A DNA stretch of 8,289 nt from Pseudonocardia sp. GTDB taxonomy: Bacteria; Actinomycetota; Actinomycetes; Mycobacteriales; Pseudonocardiaceae. The notes under the pieces are model-generated. The model was not told where the DNA came from, made no database searches, and saw only the letters and a program-made list of their open reading frames with translations. Where the stretch lies: assembly GCA_030147065.1 (NCBI GenBank), contig JASLAP010000354.1, forward strand, positions 1 to 8,289, read 5' to 3'. Positions 1-5,203 of this stretch are shown here, in pieces. Both the position numbers and the translations under genes were made by a program. Every line of letters begins with the position of its first letter. The stretch's first letter is position 1.

Positions 1-4
1 AGGC

Positions 5-883
5 TCAGTGGAAGACGACGGTCTTGTTGCCGTGCAGCAGGACCCGGTCCTCCAGGTGCCAGCGCAGGCCGCGGGCCAGCACCAGGCGCTCGGCGTCGCG
101 GCCGCGGCGGACCATGTCCGCGGCGGTGTCGCCGTGGTCGACCCGGATGACGTCCTGCTCGATGATCGGGCCGGCGTCCAGTTCCGGGGTGACGTAGTGG
201 CAGGTCGCGCCGATCAGCTTCACCCCGCGGGCGTAGGCCTGGTGGTAGGGGCGCGCGCCGACGAACGACGGCAGGAAGCTGTGGTGGATGTTGACCACCC
301 GCCCGGCCCAGGCCCGGCACAGCTGCGGCGGCAGGATCTGCATGAACCGGGCCAGCACCACCGCGTCCGGCTCGCAGCCGTCGACCAGCTCGCGCAGCCG
401 GCCGAACGCCGCGTCCTTGCTCTGCCCGGCCGGCGGGAACGGCACGTGGTGGAACGGGACGCCGTGCGCGCGCACGATGTCGCCGAGGGCGTCGTGGTTG
501 CCGATCACCGCGGCCAGCCGCACCGGTAGCTCGCCGGTCGCCACCCGGCCGAGCAGGTCGTGCAGGCAGTGCGCCTCCCGGCTGACCAGCAGCACCGCCC
601 GCTTGGGCACGCCGGTGTCGGTCACCGTCCAGCTGGCCTCGGCGCCGAGGTCGGCGGCGATCGCGGCGAACCGCTCGCGCAGCTCGGCCGCGTCGAACGG
701 CACCGAGGACGCCCGCACCACCTGCCGGGTGAAGAACCAGCCGGTCTCCGGGTCGGAGTGGTAGCCGGCCTCGGTGATCCAGCCGCCCGCCCCGGCCAGG
801 AACGTCGAGATCCGGGCCACGATCCCGGTGGTGTCCGGGCAGCTCAGCGTGATGACGTAGCGACGCTCCGCGGTGGGGTCCAC
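5..883 (-). CDS. purU: Formyltetrahydrofolate deformylase PurU
   Basis: Hydrolyses 10-formyltetrahydrofolate to formate and tetrahydrofolate in the cytoplasm, feeding formate to purine synthesis and balancing one-carbon pools. The 292-residue form has an N-terminal ACT domain (residues 9-90, beginning YVITLSCPD) and a C-terminal formyltransferase-fold domain (93-292). The catalytic set is visible: N198 and H200 in VVNIHHSFLP and D236 in TPELDAGP, with the 38-residue Asn-Asp spacing known in PurN/PurU enzymes. I chose GTG at 883 because it leaves only eight residues before the ACT strand, as in E. coli PurU. No start has a good ribosome site. GTG 931, which overlaps the stop of the upstream DUF2505 gene as GTGA (308 residues), and GTG 952 (315 residues) are in-frame alternatives. 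The gene lies 44 bp behind, or overlapping, the DUF2505 gene, so the two are probably cotranscribed. Function is very likely; the start is uncertain. Confidence 0.95.
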   Translation of the reverse strand: MDPTAERRYVITLSCPDTTGIVARISTFLAGAGGWITEAGYHSDPETGWFFTRQVVRASSVPFDAAELRERFAAIAADLGAEASWTVTDTGVPKRAVLLVSREAHCLHDLLGRVATGELPVRLAAVIGNHDALGDIVRAHGVPFHHVPFPPAGQSKDAAFGRLRELVDGCEPDAVVLARFMQILPPQLCRAWAGRVVNIHHSFLPSFVGARPYHQAYARGVKLIGATCHYVTPELDAGPIIEQDVIRVDHGDTAADMVRRGRDAERLVLARGLRWHLEDRVLLHGNKTVVFH

Positions 884-927
884 CCCCGGAATGGTGTCAC
901 CGGACGTCGACGCGGCCCACGGGCCCC

Positions 928-1431
928 TCACCCCTGTCGGGCGGCCAGCCACTCCCGGGTGAACGCGGTCTCGATCTCCAGCAGCCGCAGCACCTGCTCG
1001 GCGATCATCGTCTCCAGCTTGCCGCCCATGATCGGCACCCGGACCACCACCTCGGCCCGGACCATGAACTCGCTGCCCTCGTCCAGGTCGCGCAGGCCCA
1101 TGGCGCCGGCCGCGCTCACCGGCGTGCCGGGCACCCGGACCCCCACGTCGCCGCGGTAGCCCGCGGGGTGCGGGTGCACCGACTCGTCGCGCTCGATCAC
1201 CAGGTCGTCGCCGACCAGCGACTGCACCAGCGGCGGCAGCACGGCGTGGTCCAGGCCCTGCCGCAGCCGGTACCGGACGCCGTCGCCGTCGACGGAGTGC
1301 TCCAGCAGGGCCGCGCCGGGCCCACCCAGCTTCTCCAGCCGGGCCCGGAGGTAGTCCGGGTCGGCCATCACGACGAACGTCTGCTCGGCGGTGAACGGCG
1401 ACGTGGACCGGTAGTGGATCGGGCGGGCCAT
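928..1431 (-). CDS. DUF2505 family protein (SRPBCC-like fold)
   Basis: A 167-residue protein that I recognise as the actinobacterial DUF2505 family, small proteins with a START/SRPBCC-like lipid- or ligand-binding fold. It opens with the pattern expected of that fold (a polar beta strand, then FTAEQTFVVMADPDYLRARLEKLGG, where the first helix and loop sit) and ends in a long amphipathic helix (about 140-165) that would close the ligand pocket. No catalytic residues or ligand are known for the family, so no biochemical role is claimed. There is no signal peptide or membrane segment, so it is probably cytoplasmic. The ATG at 1431 has no Shine-Dalgarno, but a TAGCCT -10 ends exactly 6 nt upstream, fitting a leaderless mRNA. 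The stop codon abuts or overlaps the purU reading frame, and the gene diverges from murB. Confidence 0.85.
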   Translation of the reverse strand: MARPIHYRSTSPFTAEQTFVVMADPDYLRARLEKLGGPGAALLEHSVDGDGVRYRLRQGLDHAVLPPLVQSLVGDDLVIERDESVHPHPAGYRGDVGVRVPGTPVSAAGAMGLRDLDEGSEFMVRAEVVVRVPIMGGKLETMIAEQVLRLLEIETAFTREWLAARQG

Positions 1432-1437
1432 GCGCGG

Positions 1438-1447
1438 AGGCTACCGT
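1438..1447. promoter_or_regulatory. Overlapping divergent -10 elements, DUF2505 / murB
   Basis: The ten bases AGGCTACCGT contain two opposite TANNNT elements that share one TA. On the minus strand TAGCCT (1443 to 1438) ends 6 nt before the DUF2505 ATG. On the plus strand TACCGT (1442-1447) ends 8 nt before the murB GTG. Both spacings would put the transcription start at or next to the start codon, giving leaderless mRNAs, which are common in actinomycetes. No convincing -35 is visible in either direction. The assignment rests on position and consensus only. Confidence 0.55.
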
Positions 1448-1455
1448 TGCCCCCC

Positions 1456-2493
1456 GTGCCGGTTCCTGATGTGGCGAGCGCGCTCGCCCCGCTGACCACC
1501 CTCCGGCTGGGCGGCCCGGCCCGCCGGCTGGTCGAAGCCACCACCGCGGACGCCGTCGTCGAGGCGGTGCGCGCCGCGGACGCCGACGATGAGCCGTTGC
1601 TGCTCGTCGGCGGTGGGTCCAACCTGCTGATCAGCGACGACGGCTGGCCGGGCACGGTGGTCCGGGTGGCCACCACCGGCCGGACCACCGCTGCCCGCCC
1701 CGACGGCTCGGTGCTGCTCACCGCCGAGGCCGGCGAGGAGTGGGACGACCTGGTCGCGGCCACCGTCGCCGACGGCCTGGGCGGGCTGGAGTGCCTGTCC
1801 GGCATCCCGGGCCGGACCGGCGCCACCCCGGTGCAGAACGTCGGGGCGTACGGGGTGGAGATCGCCGACCTGCTGGTCGACGTCGACCTCTACGACCGGC
1901 GCGCCGACGTCGTCCGCGCGCACGTCCCGGCCGCCGAACTCGGCCTGGCCTACCGGACGAGCGTGCTGAAGGGGAGCGCCGACGCCGTCGTGCTGCGGGT
2001 GCGGTTCGCGCTGACCGGGGACGCCACCAGCGCCCCGATCCGCTACCCGGAACTGGCCAGGGCGCTGGGCGTCGAGCCGGGTGCCCGGGCGCCCGCCGCC
2101 GCCGTCCGGGAGGCCGTGCTGGCCCTGCGCCGCGGCAAGGGGATGGTGCTCGACGCCGCCGACCACGACACCTGGAGCGCCGGCTCGTTCTTCACCAACC
2201 CGATCCTGGCCGAGGCCGACGCGCCGCCGGCCGCGCCGCGCTGGCCGGCCGGTCCGGGCCTGGTCAAGGTGCCGGCCGCGTGGCTGATCGAGCACGCCGG
2301 CTTCCGCCGCGGGCACGCCGGTCCGGGTGGGCGGGCGGCGCTGTCGGGCAAGCACGTGCTCGCGCTCACCAACCGGGGCGCCGCCACCACCGCCGACCTG
2401 GTCGCGCTGGCCCGCGAGGTGCGCGACGGGGTGCGCGACACGTTCGGGATCACCCTGGCGCCGGAGCCCGTGCTGGTCGGCTGCGCTCTCTGA
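1456..2493 (+). CDS. murB: UDP-N-acetylenolpyruvoylglucosamine reductase MurB
   Basis: An FAD- and NADPH-dependent cytoplasmic enzyme that reduces UDP-GlcNAc-enolpyruvate to UDP-N-acetylmuramic acid, the second committed step of peptidoglycan precursor synthesis. The 345-residue protein has the FAD-binding domain with VGGGSNLLIS (51-60) and GIPGRTGATPVQNVGAYG (116-133), then the substrate domain with GSFFTNP (243-249). Residues matching the E. coli active site are R167 (YRTS), S244 (proton donor, GSFF) and E337 (PEPVLVG). The length and the domain between S244 and the C-terminus suit a type I MurB. Start: GTG at 1456, the only one close to the conserved LTTLRLGGPA segment and placed 8 nt after a TACCGT -10; there is no Shine-Dalgarno, so translation is probably leaderless. 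A peptidoglycan L,D-transpeptidase follows on the same strand after 88 bp. Confidence 0.97.
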   Translation: MPVPDVASALAPLTTLRLGGPARRLVEATTADAVVEAVRAADADDEPLLLVGGGSNLLISDDGWPGTVVRVATTGRTTAARPDGSVLLTAEAGEEWDDLVAATVADGLGGLECLSGIPGRTGATPVQNVGAYGVEIADLLVDVDLYDRRADVVRAHVPAAELGLAYRTSVLKGSADAVVLRVRFALTGDATSAPIRYPELARALGVEPGARAPAAAVREAVLALRRGKGMVLDAADHDTWSAGSFFTNPILAEADAPPAAPRWPAGPGLVKVPAAWLIEHAGFRRGHAGPGGRAALSGKHVLALTNRGAATTADLVALAREVRDGVRDTFGITLAPEPVLVGCAL

Positions 2494-2571
2494 CTGCGTA
2501 CCGTGGGCGGTCGCGGAGGCAACCGGAGAGGGGTCCGGGCGTCTTCACAGAGGTACGTCCGCGGGGGAACC

Positions 2572-2577
2572 GAGGGG
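2572..2577 (+). promoter_or_regulatory. Ribosome binding site of the L,D-transpeptidase gene
   Basis: GAGGGG lies 4 nt before the ATG at 2582 (core GAGG 6 nt before it). It is the only clear Shine-Dalgarno on the plus strand of the window and fixes the transpeptidase start; the longer open frame reaching back into murB is not used. The 88-bp gap also holds a TACCGT at 2499-2504 that could be a -10 for a separate transcript with a leader of about 70 nt, but it has no good -35. Confidence 0.6.
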
Positions 2578-2581
2578 AGCA

Positions 2582-3772
2582 ATGCGCCGGATCCTGCTGG
2601 TCCTGGCCATCGTCGTGATCGGGTCGCTGGGGGTGGTCACGGCGGCGTCGGGTGGCCAGTTCCGGCTCGGGACGCCGCCCGCACCGGGTGCCGCGCCCAC
2701 CGCGCCGGACACCCCCGCAGCGCCCGCCACGCTGGCCTTCACCCCGGCTGCCGGCGCCACCGGGGTCGCGCCGTCCGGTCCGGCCACCGTAGCGGTGACC
2801 GACGGCACGCTGACCGACGTCACCCTCACCGCGGCCGGGGGCGAGCCGGTCGCCGGTGAGCTCACCGCCGACCGCACCGGCTGGACCAGCACCGGCGCCC
2901 TCGACTACGACACGTCCTACACCTGGAGCGGTACCGCCACCGGCGCCGACGGGGCGCCGGTCCCGGTGGCCGGGACGTTCAGCACGGTGGCCCCGGCGGA
3001 GGTCGTCCGCGGCATCATCAACATCGGCGACGACCGCACGGTCGGCGTCGCCGCGCCGGTGCGGATCCAGTTCGACGACCACGTCGAGGACCGGGCCGCG
3101 GTGGAGCGGGCGCTGTCGGTGGAGACCTCGGTGCCGGTCGAGGGCTCCTGGGGCTGGCTGCCGGACGAGAACGGCGGCTCCCGGGTCGACTACCGGCCCA
3201 AGGACTACTGGCCCGCGTACACGACGGTGACGGTCACCGCGGACCTGTACGGCGTGGCCTATGGCGACGGCCGCTACGGCGCCGCCGACGTCACCACCAC
3301 CTTCGAGATCGGCCGGGCCCAGGTGGTCAAGGCCGACGCGGCCAGCTACCGGATGGTCGTGCTGGTCGACGGCCAGCAGGTCGCGGACTACCCGGCCAGC
3401 TACGGCCTGGACTCCGACCCGCAGCGCAACACCCGCTCGGGCATCCACGTGGTCTCGGAGAAGTTCACCGACAAGCGGATGGTCAGCGAGCGCTACGGCT
3501 ACGACCTGATCGAGAAGTGGGCCGTGCGGATCAGCAACAACGGCGAGTTCATCCACGCCAACCCGGCCTCGTCCGCGGCGCAGGGCTCGGCGAACGTCTC
3601 GCACGGCTGCGTGAACCTGTCGACCGCCGACGCCAAGGCCTACTACGACACCGCGCTCTACGGCGATCCGGTGGAGGTCACCGGCACCGGGGTGCCGCTC
3701 GGCCCGCAGGACGGCGACATCTCCGACTGGACCTACTCCTGGGAGCAGTGGCAGGACCTGTCCGCCCTGTAG
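2582..3772 (+). CDS. Exported L,D-transpeptidase with Ig-like domains (YkuD family)
   Basis: Makes 3-3 (mDAP-mDAP) peptidoglycan cross-links or attaches partners to stem peptides, outside the membrane. The 396-residue protein starts MRR plus a hydrophobic stretch (4-22) without a lipobox cysteine, so it is a signal peptide or membrane anchor. A Pro/Ala-rich linker (29-50) follows. Two Ig-like domains (about 51-138 and 139-245, the second starting VVRGIINIGDDRTVG) precede the YkuD catalytic domain (about 247-370). The catalytic motif is SHGCVNLS with nucleophile C343 and H341; H325 lies in GEFIHA. A Trp-rich tail (DWTYSWEQWQ, 382-391) closes it. The order Ig-Ig-YkuD plus tail is that of mycobacterial LdtMt2-type enzymes, which are active on carbapenem-sensitive 3-3 cross-links. 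The gene follows murB by 88 bp, a cell-wall pairing. Which LdtMt paralogue it matches cannot be settled here. Confidence 0.93.
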   Translation: MRRILLVLAIVVIGSLGVVTAASGGQFRLGTPPAPGAAPTAPDTPAAPATLAFTPAAGATGVAPSGPATVAVTDGTLTDVTLTAAGGEPVAGELTADRTGWTSTGALDYDTSYTWSGTATGADGAPVPVAGTFSTVAPAEVVRGIINIGDDRTVGVAAPVRIQFDDHVEDRAAVERALSVETSVPVEGSWGWLPDENGGSRVDYRPKDYWPAYTTVTVTADLYGVAYGDGRYGAADVTTTFEIGRAQVVKADAASYRMVVLVDGQQVADYPASYGLDSDPQRNTRSGIHVVSEKFTDKRMVSERYGYDLIEKWAVRISNNGEFIHANPASSAAQGSANVSHGCVNLSTADAKAYYDTALYGDPVEVTGTGVPLGPQDGDISDWTYSWEQWQDLSAL

Positions 3773-3793
3773 CGCGGGTTTCCGGCCGGCCGC

Positions 3794-3813
3794 GGCCGGG
3801 GTACGTCCCGGCC
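3794..3813 (+). terminator. Hairpin between transpeptidase stop and next ATG
   Basis: GGCCGGG (3794-3800) and CCCGGCC (3807-3813) form a perfect 7-bp GC stem, extendable by a G-U pair over a UACG loop. It starts 22 nt after the transpeptidase stop and ends directly against the ATG at 3814. No U-tract follows, as is usual for actinomycete terminators. It could end the transpeptidase mRNA, act as an operator palindrome, or hide the downstream start in read-through transcripts. A second overlapping palindrome (CCGGCCGCGGCCGG, 3786-3799) lies just before it. Confidence 0.45.
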
Positions 3814-4020
3814 ATGAGCATCCCCGACGACCTGTCCGCGACCCGCGCCGAGCCGCTGCCCGAGGAGCGGGCCGTCGAGCACGGCGACGAGGACCGCCGG
3901 GCCGAGGCGGCGGCGATCCTGGCCGACTCCGAGGAGCGCATCGCCGGCGCGGTCGAGGGCAACGAGCCGGCCGACGGCGCCGACGAGCGCCGGACCAGCG
4001 CGGAGACCGTCGAGCCGTAG
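3814..4020 (+). CDS. Small acidic hypothetical protein (68 aa)
   Basis: A 68-residue, strongly acidic and Ala-rich protein without signal peptide, membrane segment or cysteine. The centre (about 20-50, EHGDEDRRAEAAAILADSEERI) reads as one amphipathic helix, flanked by disordered ends; it finishes ERRTSAETVEP. It resembles small uncharacterised actinobacterial proteins with an LPEE start and an RRTS..TVEP end, a recollection I cannot verify here. Evidence that it is a gene: an ATG start, G/C at nearly all third codon positions, and a neat fit between the transpeptidase and the convergent SDR (7 bp to its stop). There is no Shine-Dalgarno; TACGTC (3802-3807) ends 6 nt before the ATG and may be a degenerate -10 for a leaderless mRNA. 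Function unknown. Confidence 0.7.
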   Translation: MSIPDDLSATRAEPLPEERAVEHGDEDRRAEAAAILADSEERIAGAVEGNEPADGADERRTSAETVEP

Positions 4021-4027
4021 CGGCCCG

Positions 4028-4765
4028 TCAGCCCTCCCGGTACGCCCGGGAGGCGTTCACCTGCGCGCGCGGCTTGAGCACGATCTGGTCGATGTTGACG
4101 TTGCTGGGCCGGGTGGCCGCGAACGCGATCACGTCGGCCACGTCGTCGGCGGTCAGCGGGGTCAACCCCTGGTAGACCTGGTCGGCGCGCTGGGCGTCGC
4201 CCTCGAAGCGGACCAGCGAGAACTCCGTCTCGACCAGGCCGGGCAGGATCTCGGTGAGCCGGATCGGCTGGCCCATCAGCTCCCCGCGCAGCGTCCGGTG
4301 CAGCATCGCCTGGGCGTGCTTGGCCCCGGTGTACCCGGCGCCGTTGTCGTAGGTCTCCACCGCCGCGATCGACGTCACCGTGACGATATGGCCGTCGCCC
4401 GAGGCCAGCAGGGCCGGCATCAGCGCCTTCGTGACCCGCAGCGTGCCGATCACGTTGGTCTCGTACATCCAGCGCCAGTCGTCCTCGTCGGCGCCGATCA
4501 CCGGCTCCAGGCCCTTGGCGCCGCCGGCGTTGTTGACCAGGAGGCGGCAGTCCGGGACGGCGGCGCCGAACGCCGACACCGACTCCGGGTCGGTGACGTC
4601 CAGGCGCAGCGCGGTGCCGTCGATCTCGGCGGCGATCTCGGCGCACCGGTCCACCCGGCGGGCGCCGAGCACCACGTGGAAGCCGGCCCCGGCCAGCGCA
4701 CGGGCGGTCGCGGCGCCGATGCCCGAGCTGGCTCCGGTGACGACGGCGGTGGGTCGGTCGCTCAT
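4028..4765 (-). CDS. Short-chain dehydrogenase/reductase (YdfG-like, NADP-type)
   Basis: A 245-residue classical SDR, an NAD(P)(H)-dependent oxidoreductase of the cytoplasm. Visible motifs: cofactor glycine motif TGASSGIG (10-17); GARR (34-37), whose arginines after the second strand favour NADP(H); D56 in LDVTD; NNAG (78-81); N104 in YETNVIG; and the catalytic S132, Y145 and K149 in the Y-x-x-x-K pattern YTGAK. The length and C-terminal segment (VNIDQIVLKPRAQ) resemble the YdfG group, which oxidises or reduces small 3-hydroxy acids such as serine or malonic semialdehyde; the substrate here is not determined by sequence. ATG at 4765 is preceded by a TAGGCT -10 ending 6 nt upstream, so a leaderless transcript independent of the DUF2530 gene (19-bp gap) is likely. 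It converges on the small acidic gene. Confidence 0.93.
   Translation of the reverse strand: MSDRPTAVVTGASSGIGAATARALAGAGFHVVLGARRVDRCAEIAAEIDGTALRLDVTDPESVSAFGAAVPDCRLLVNNAGGAKGLEPVIGADEDDWRWMYETNVIGTLRVTKALMPALLASGDGHIVTVTSIAAVETYDNGAGYTGAKHAQAMLHRTLRGELMGQPIRLTEILPGLVETEFSLVRFEGDAQRADQVYQGLTPLTADDVADVIAFAATRPSNVNIDQIVLKPRAQVNASRAYREG
4033..4053. terminator. Bidirectional hairpin at convergent gene ends
   Basis: CCTCCCGG (4033-4040) and CCGGGAGG (4046-4053) pair perfectly over a 5-nt loop (TACGC). The hairpin starts 12 nt after the stop of the small acidic gene and lies inside the last codons of the convergent SDR gene. It could therefore stop plus-strand transcription, while on the minus strand it sits just before the SDR stop. 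No U-tract follows in either direction. Confidence 0.5.
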
Positions 4766-4771
4766 GCGACG

Positions 4772-4777
4772 AGCCTA
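4772..4777 (-). promoter_or_regulatory. -10 element for leaderless SDR transcript
   Basis: TAGGCT on the minus strand, followed by exactly 6 nt (CGTCGC) and the ATG at 4765. It fits TANNNT with the transcription start on the A of ATG. There is no Shine-Dalgarno in the 19-bp gap to the DUF2530 stop and no clear -35. Confidence 0.5.
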
Positions 4778-4784
4778 GCCGGGG

Positions 4785-5036
4785 TCACTCCACGCCCTGC
4801 TGGGCCGACCGCGACCCGCGCCGCGCGGCGGACCGCTGCCAGGCGAACACGCCGAAGCCGAAGCCGCCTATCAAGATCCCGGTCAGCGACGTGGTGAACA
4901 GCAGGTCCAGCGGCCGCCCGGCGACGAACCAGGCGATCAGCAGCCCCACGGCCAGAACCGTCCACAGCGCGGTGCCCACCGCGGCGACCACCCCGGGCCG
5001 GCTCAGCGAGGCGGGGAGTGGCGGCGGATCGGTCAC
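4785..5036 (-). CDS. DUF2530 family two-helix membrane protein
   Basis: An 83-residue protein with two predicted transmembrane helices (about 15-38 and 45-65), a Pro-rich N-terminus and an Arg-rich cytoplasmic C-terminus (RSAARRGSRSAQQ). The positive-inside rule places that end in the cytoplasm and, with two helices, the N-terminus as well. I recognise the actinobacterial DUF2530 pattern (helix containing TALW, a short polar loop, then a Gly-rich second helix); the family has no known function. Start: GTG at 5036, preceded by a TACAGT -10 ending 6 nt upstream, so probably leaderless; a GGAGG at 5052-5056 is 15 nt away, too far to be a normal ribosome site. An iron box lies 47 to 65 bp upstream, where it could act on this gene or on a divergent transcript. 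Confidence 0.8.
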   Translation of the reverse strand: MTDPPPLPASLSRPGVVAAVGTALWTVLAVGLLIAWFVAGRPLDLLFTTSLTGILIGGFGFGVFAWQRSAARRGSRSAQQGVE

Positions 5037-5042
5037 CGGGCC

Positions 5043-5048
5043 ACTGTA
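5043..5048 (-). promoter_or_regulatory. -10 element for leaderless DUF2530 transcript
   Basis: TACAGT on the minus strand with a 6-nt spacer (GGCCCG) to the GTG at 5036, the same geometry as for the SDR, DUF2505 and first GH16 genes. No good -35 is present. The iron box centre is 56 bp upstream of the presumed transcription start, a position from which a DtxR-type regulator would more readily activate than repress. Confidence 0.45.
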
Positions 5049-5069
5049 GGGCCTCCGGCGAGCCCACTC

Positions 5070-5099
5070 TTGCGACCTGAGTACAGGTTAGGCTAACCT
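5070..5099 (+). promoter_or_regulatory. Plus-strand promoter overlapped by iron box
   Basis: A -35-like TTGCGA (5070-5075), an 18-bp spacer and a -10 TAACCT (5094-5099) form the best full promoter in this gap, with an expected start near 5106. The right half of the DtxR/IdeR palindrome is the -10 itself, the usual arrangement for iron-dependent repression. No protein gene lies downstream on this strand. Confidence 0.4.
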
Positions 5100-5101
5100 C
5101 A
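5083..5101. promoter_or_regulatory. DtxR/IdeR-type iron box
   Basis: The 19-mer ACAGGTTAGGCTAACCTCA contains a perfect 15-bp interrupted palindrome, AGGTTAG-G-CTAACCT (5085-5099). Against the known 19-bp DtxR/IdeR consensus TWAGGTTAGSCTAACCTWA it matches at 16 positions, the three mismatches all lying outside the core. In iron-replete actinobacteria the Fe(II)-bound regulator binds such sites, usually repressing uptake genes and sometimes activating storage genes. Its target here is either the minus-strand DUF2530 gene or a plus-strand transcript. Confidence 0.8.
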
Positions 5102-5105
5102 GCCC

Positions 5106-5180
5106 GTCGCTTCGTGGTGGGAGCGGCGCGTCAGTTCGGGAAGACTCGGGGTCCCGGCCACCGGCCGGGGCCCCGAGTTC
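5106..5180 (+). ncRNA. Candidate iron-regulated small RNA
   Basis: Inferred transcript of about 75 nt from the promoter at 5070-5099 to the end of the hairpin at 5144-5178. In support: a full promoter, an iron box on its -10, a strong 3' hairpin in which the single non-Watson-Crick position is a U-G pair on this strand but an A-C mismatch on the other, and no protein gene on this strand. IdeR-controlled small RNAs are known in mycobacteria (MrsI). No sequence similarity to a known RNA is claimed; the ends are estimates. Confidence 0.25.
5144..5178. terminator. Strong hairpin downstream of GH16 gene
   Basis: Arms ACTCGGGGTCCCGGCC (5144-5159) and GGCCGGGGCCCCGAGT (5163-5178) pair over a 3-nt loop (ACC) with a single imperfect position, T5152 opposite G5170. 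It lies 26 nt beyond the stop of the GH16 gene on the minus strand, so it is a likely terminator for the GH16 transcripts. Read from the plus strand it would end the candidate small RNA. No U-tract is present in either direction. Confidence 0.75.
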
Positions 5181-5203
5181 CGTTCCGGGCCCGCCCGCGC
5201 TGC

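Noticed and set aside
1441..2355. Open frames on the minus strand across murB
   Set aside because: They are antisense to a gene with all MurB active-site residues; composition is that of a shadow frame.
2500..2511. ACCG/CGGT inverted repeat after murB as a terminator
   Set aside because: A 4-bp stem is too short to be meaningful.
3782..3801. CCGGCC-rich palindromes as a second terminator or phage attachment site
   Set aside because: Such palindromes are frequent by chance at this GC content, and no integrase or tRNA is nearby; only the more exact hairpin at 3794-3813 is kept.
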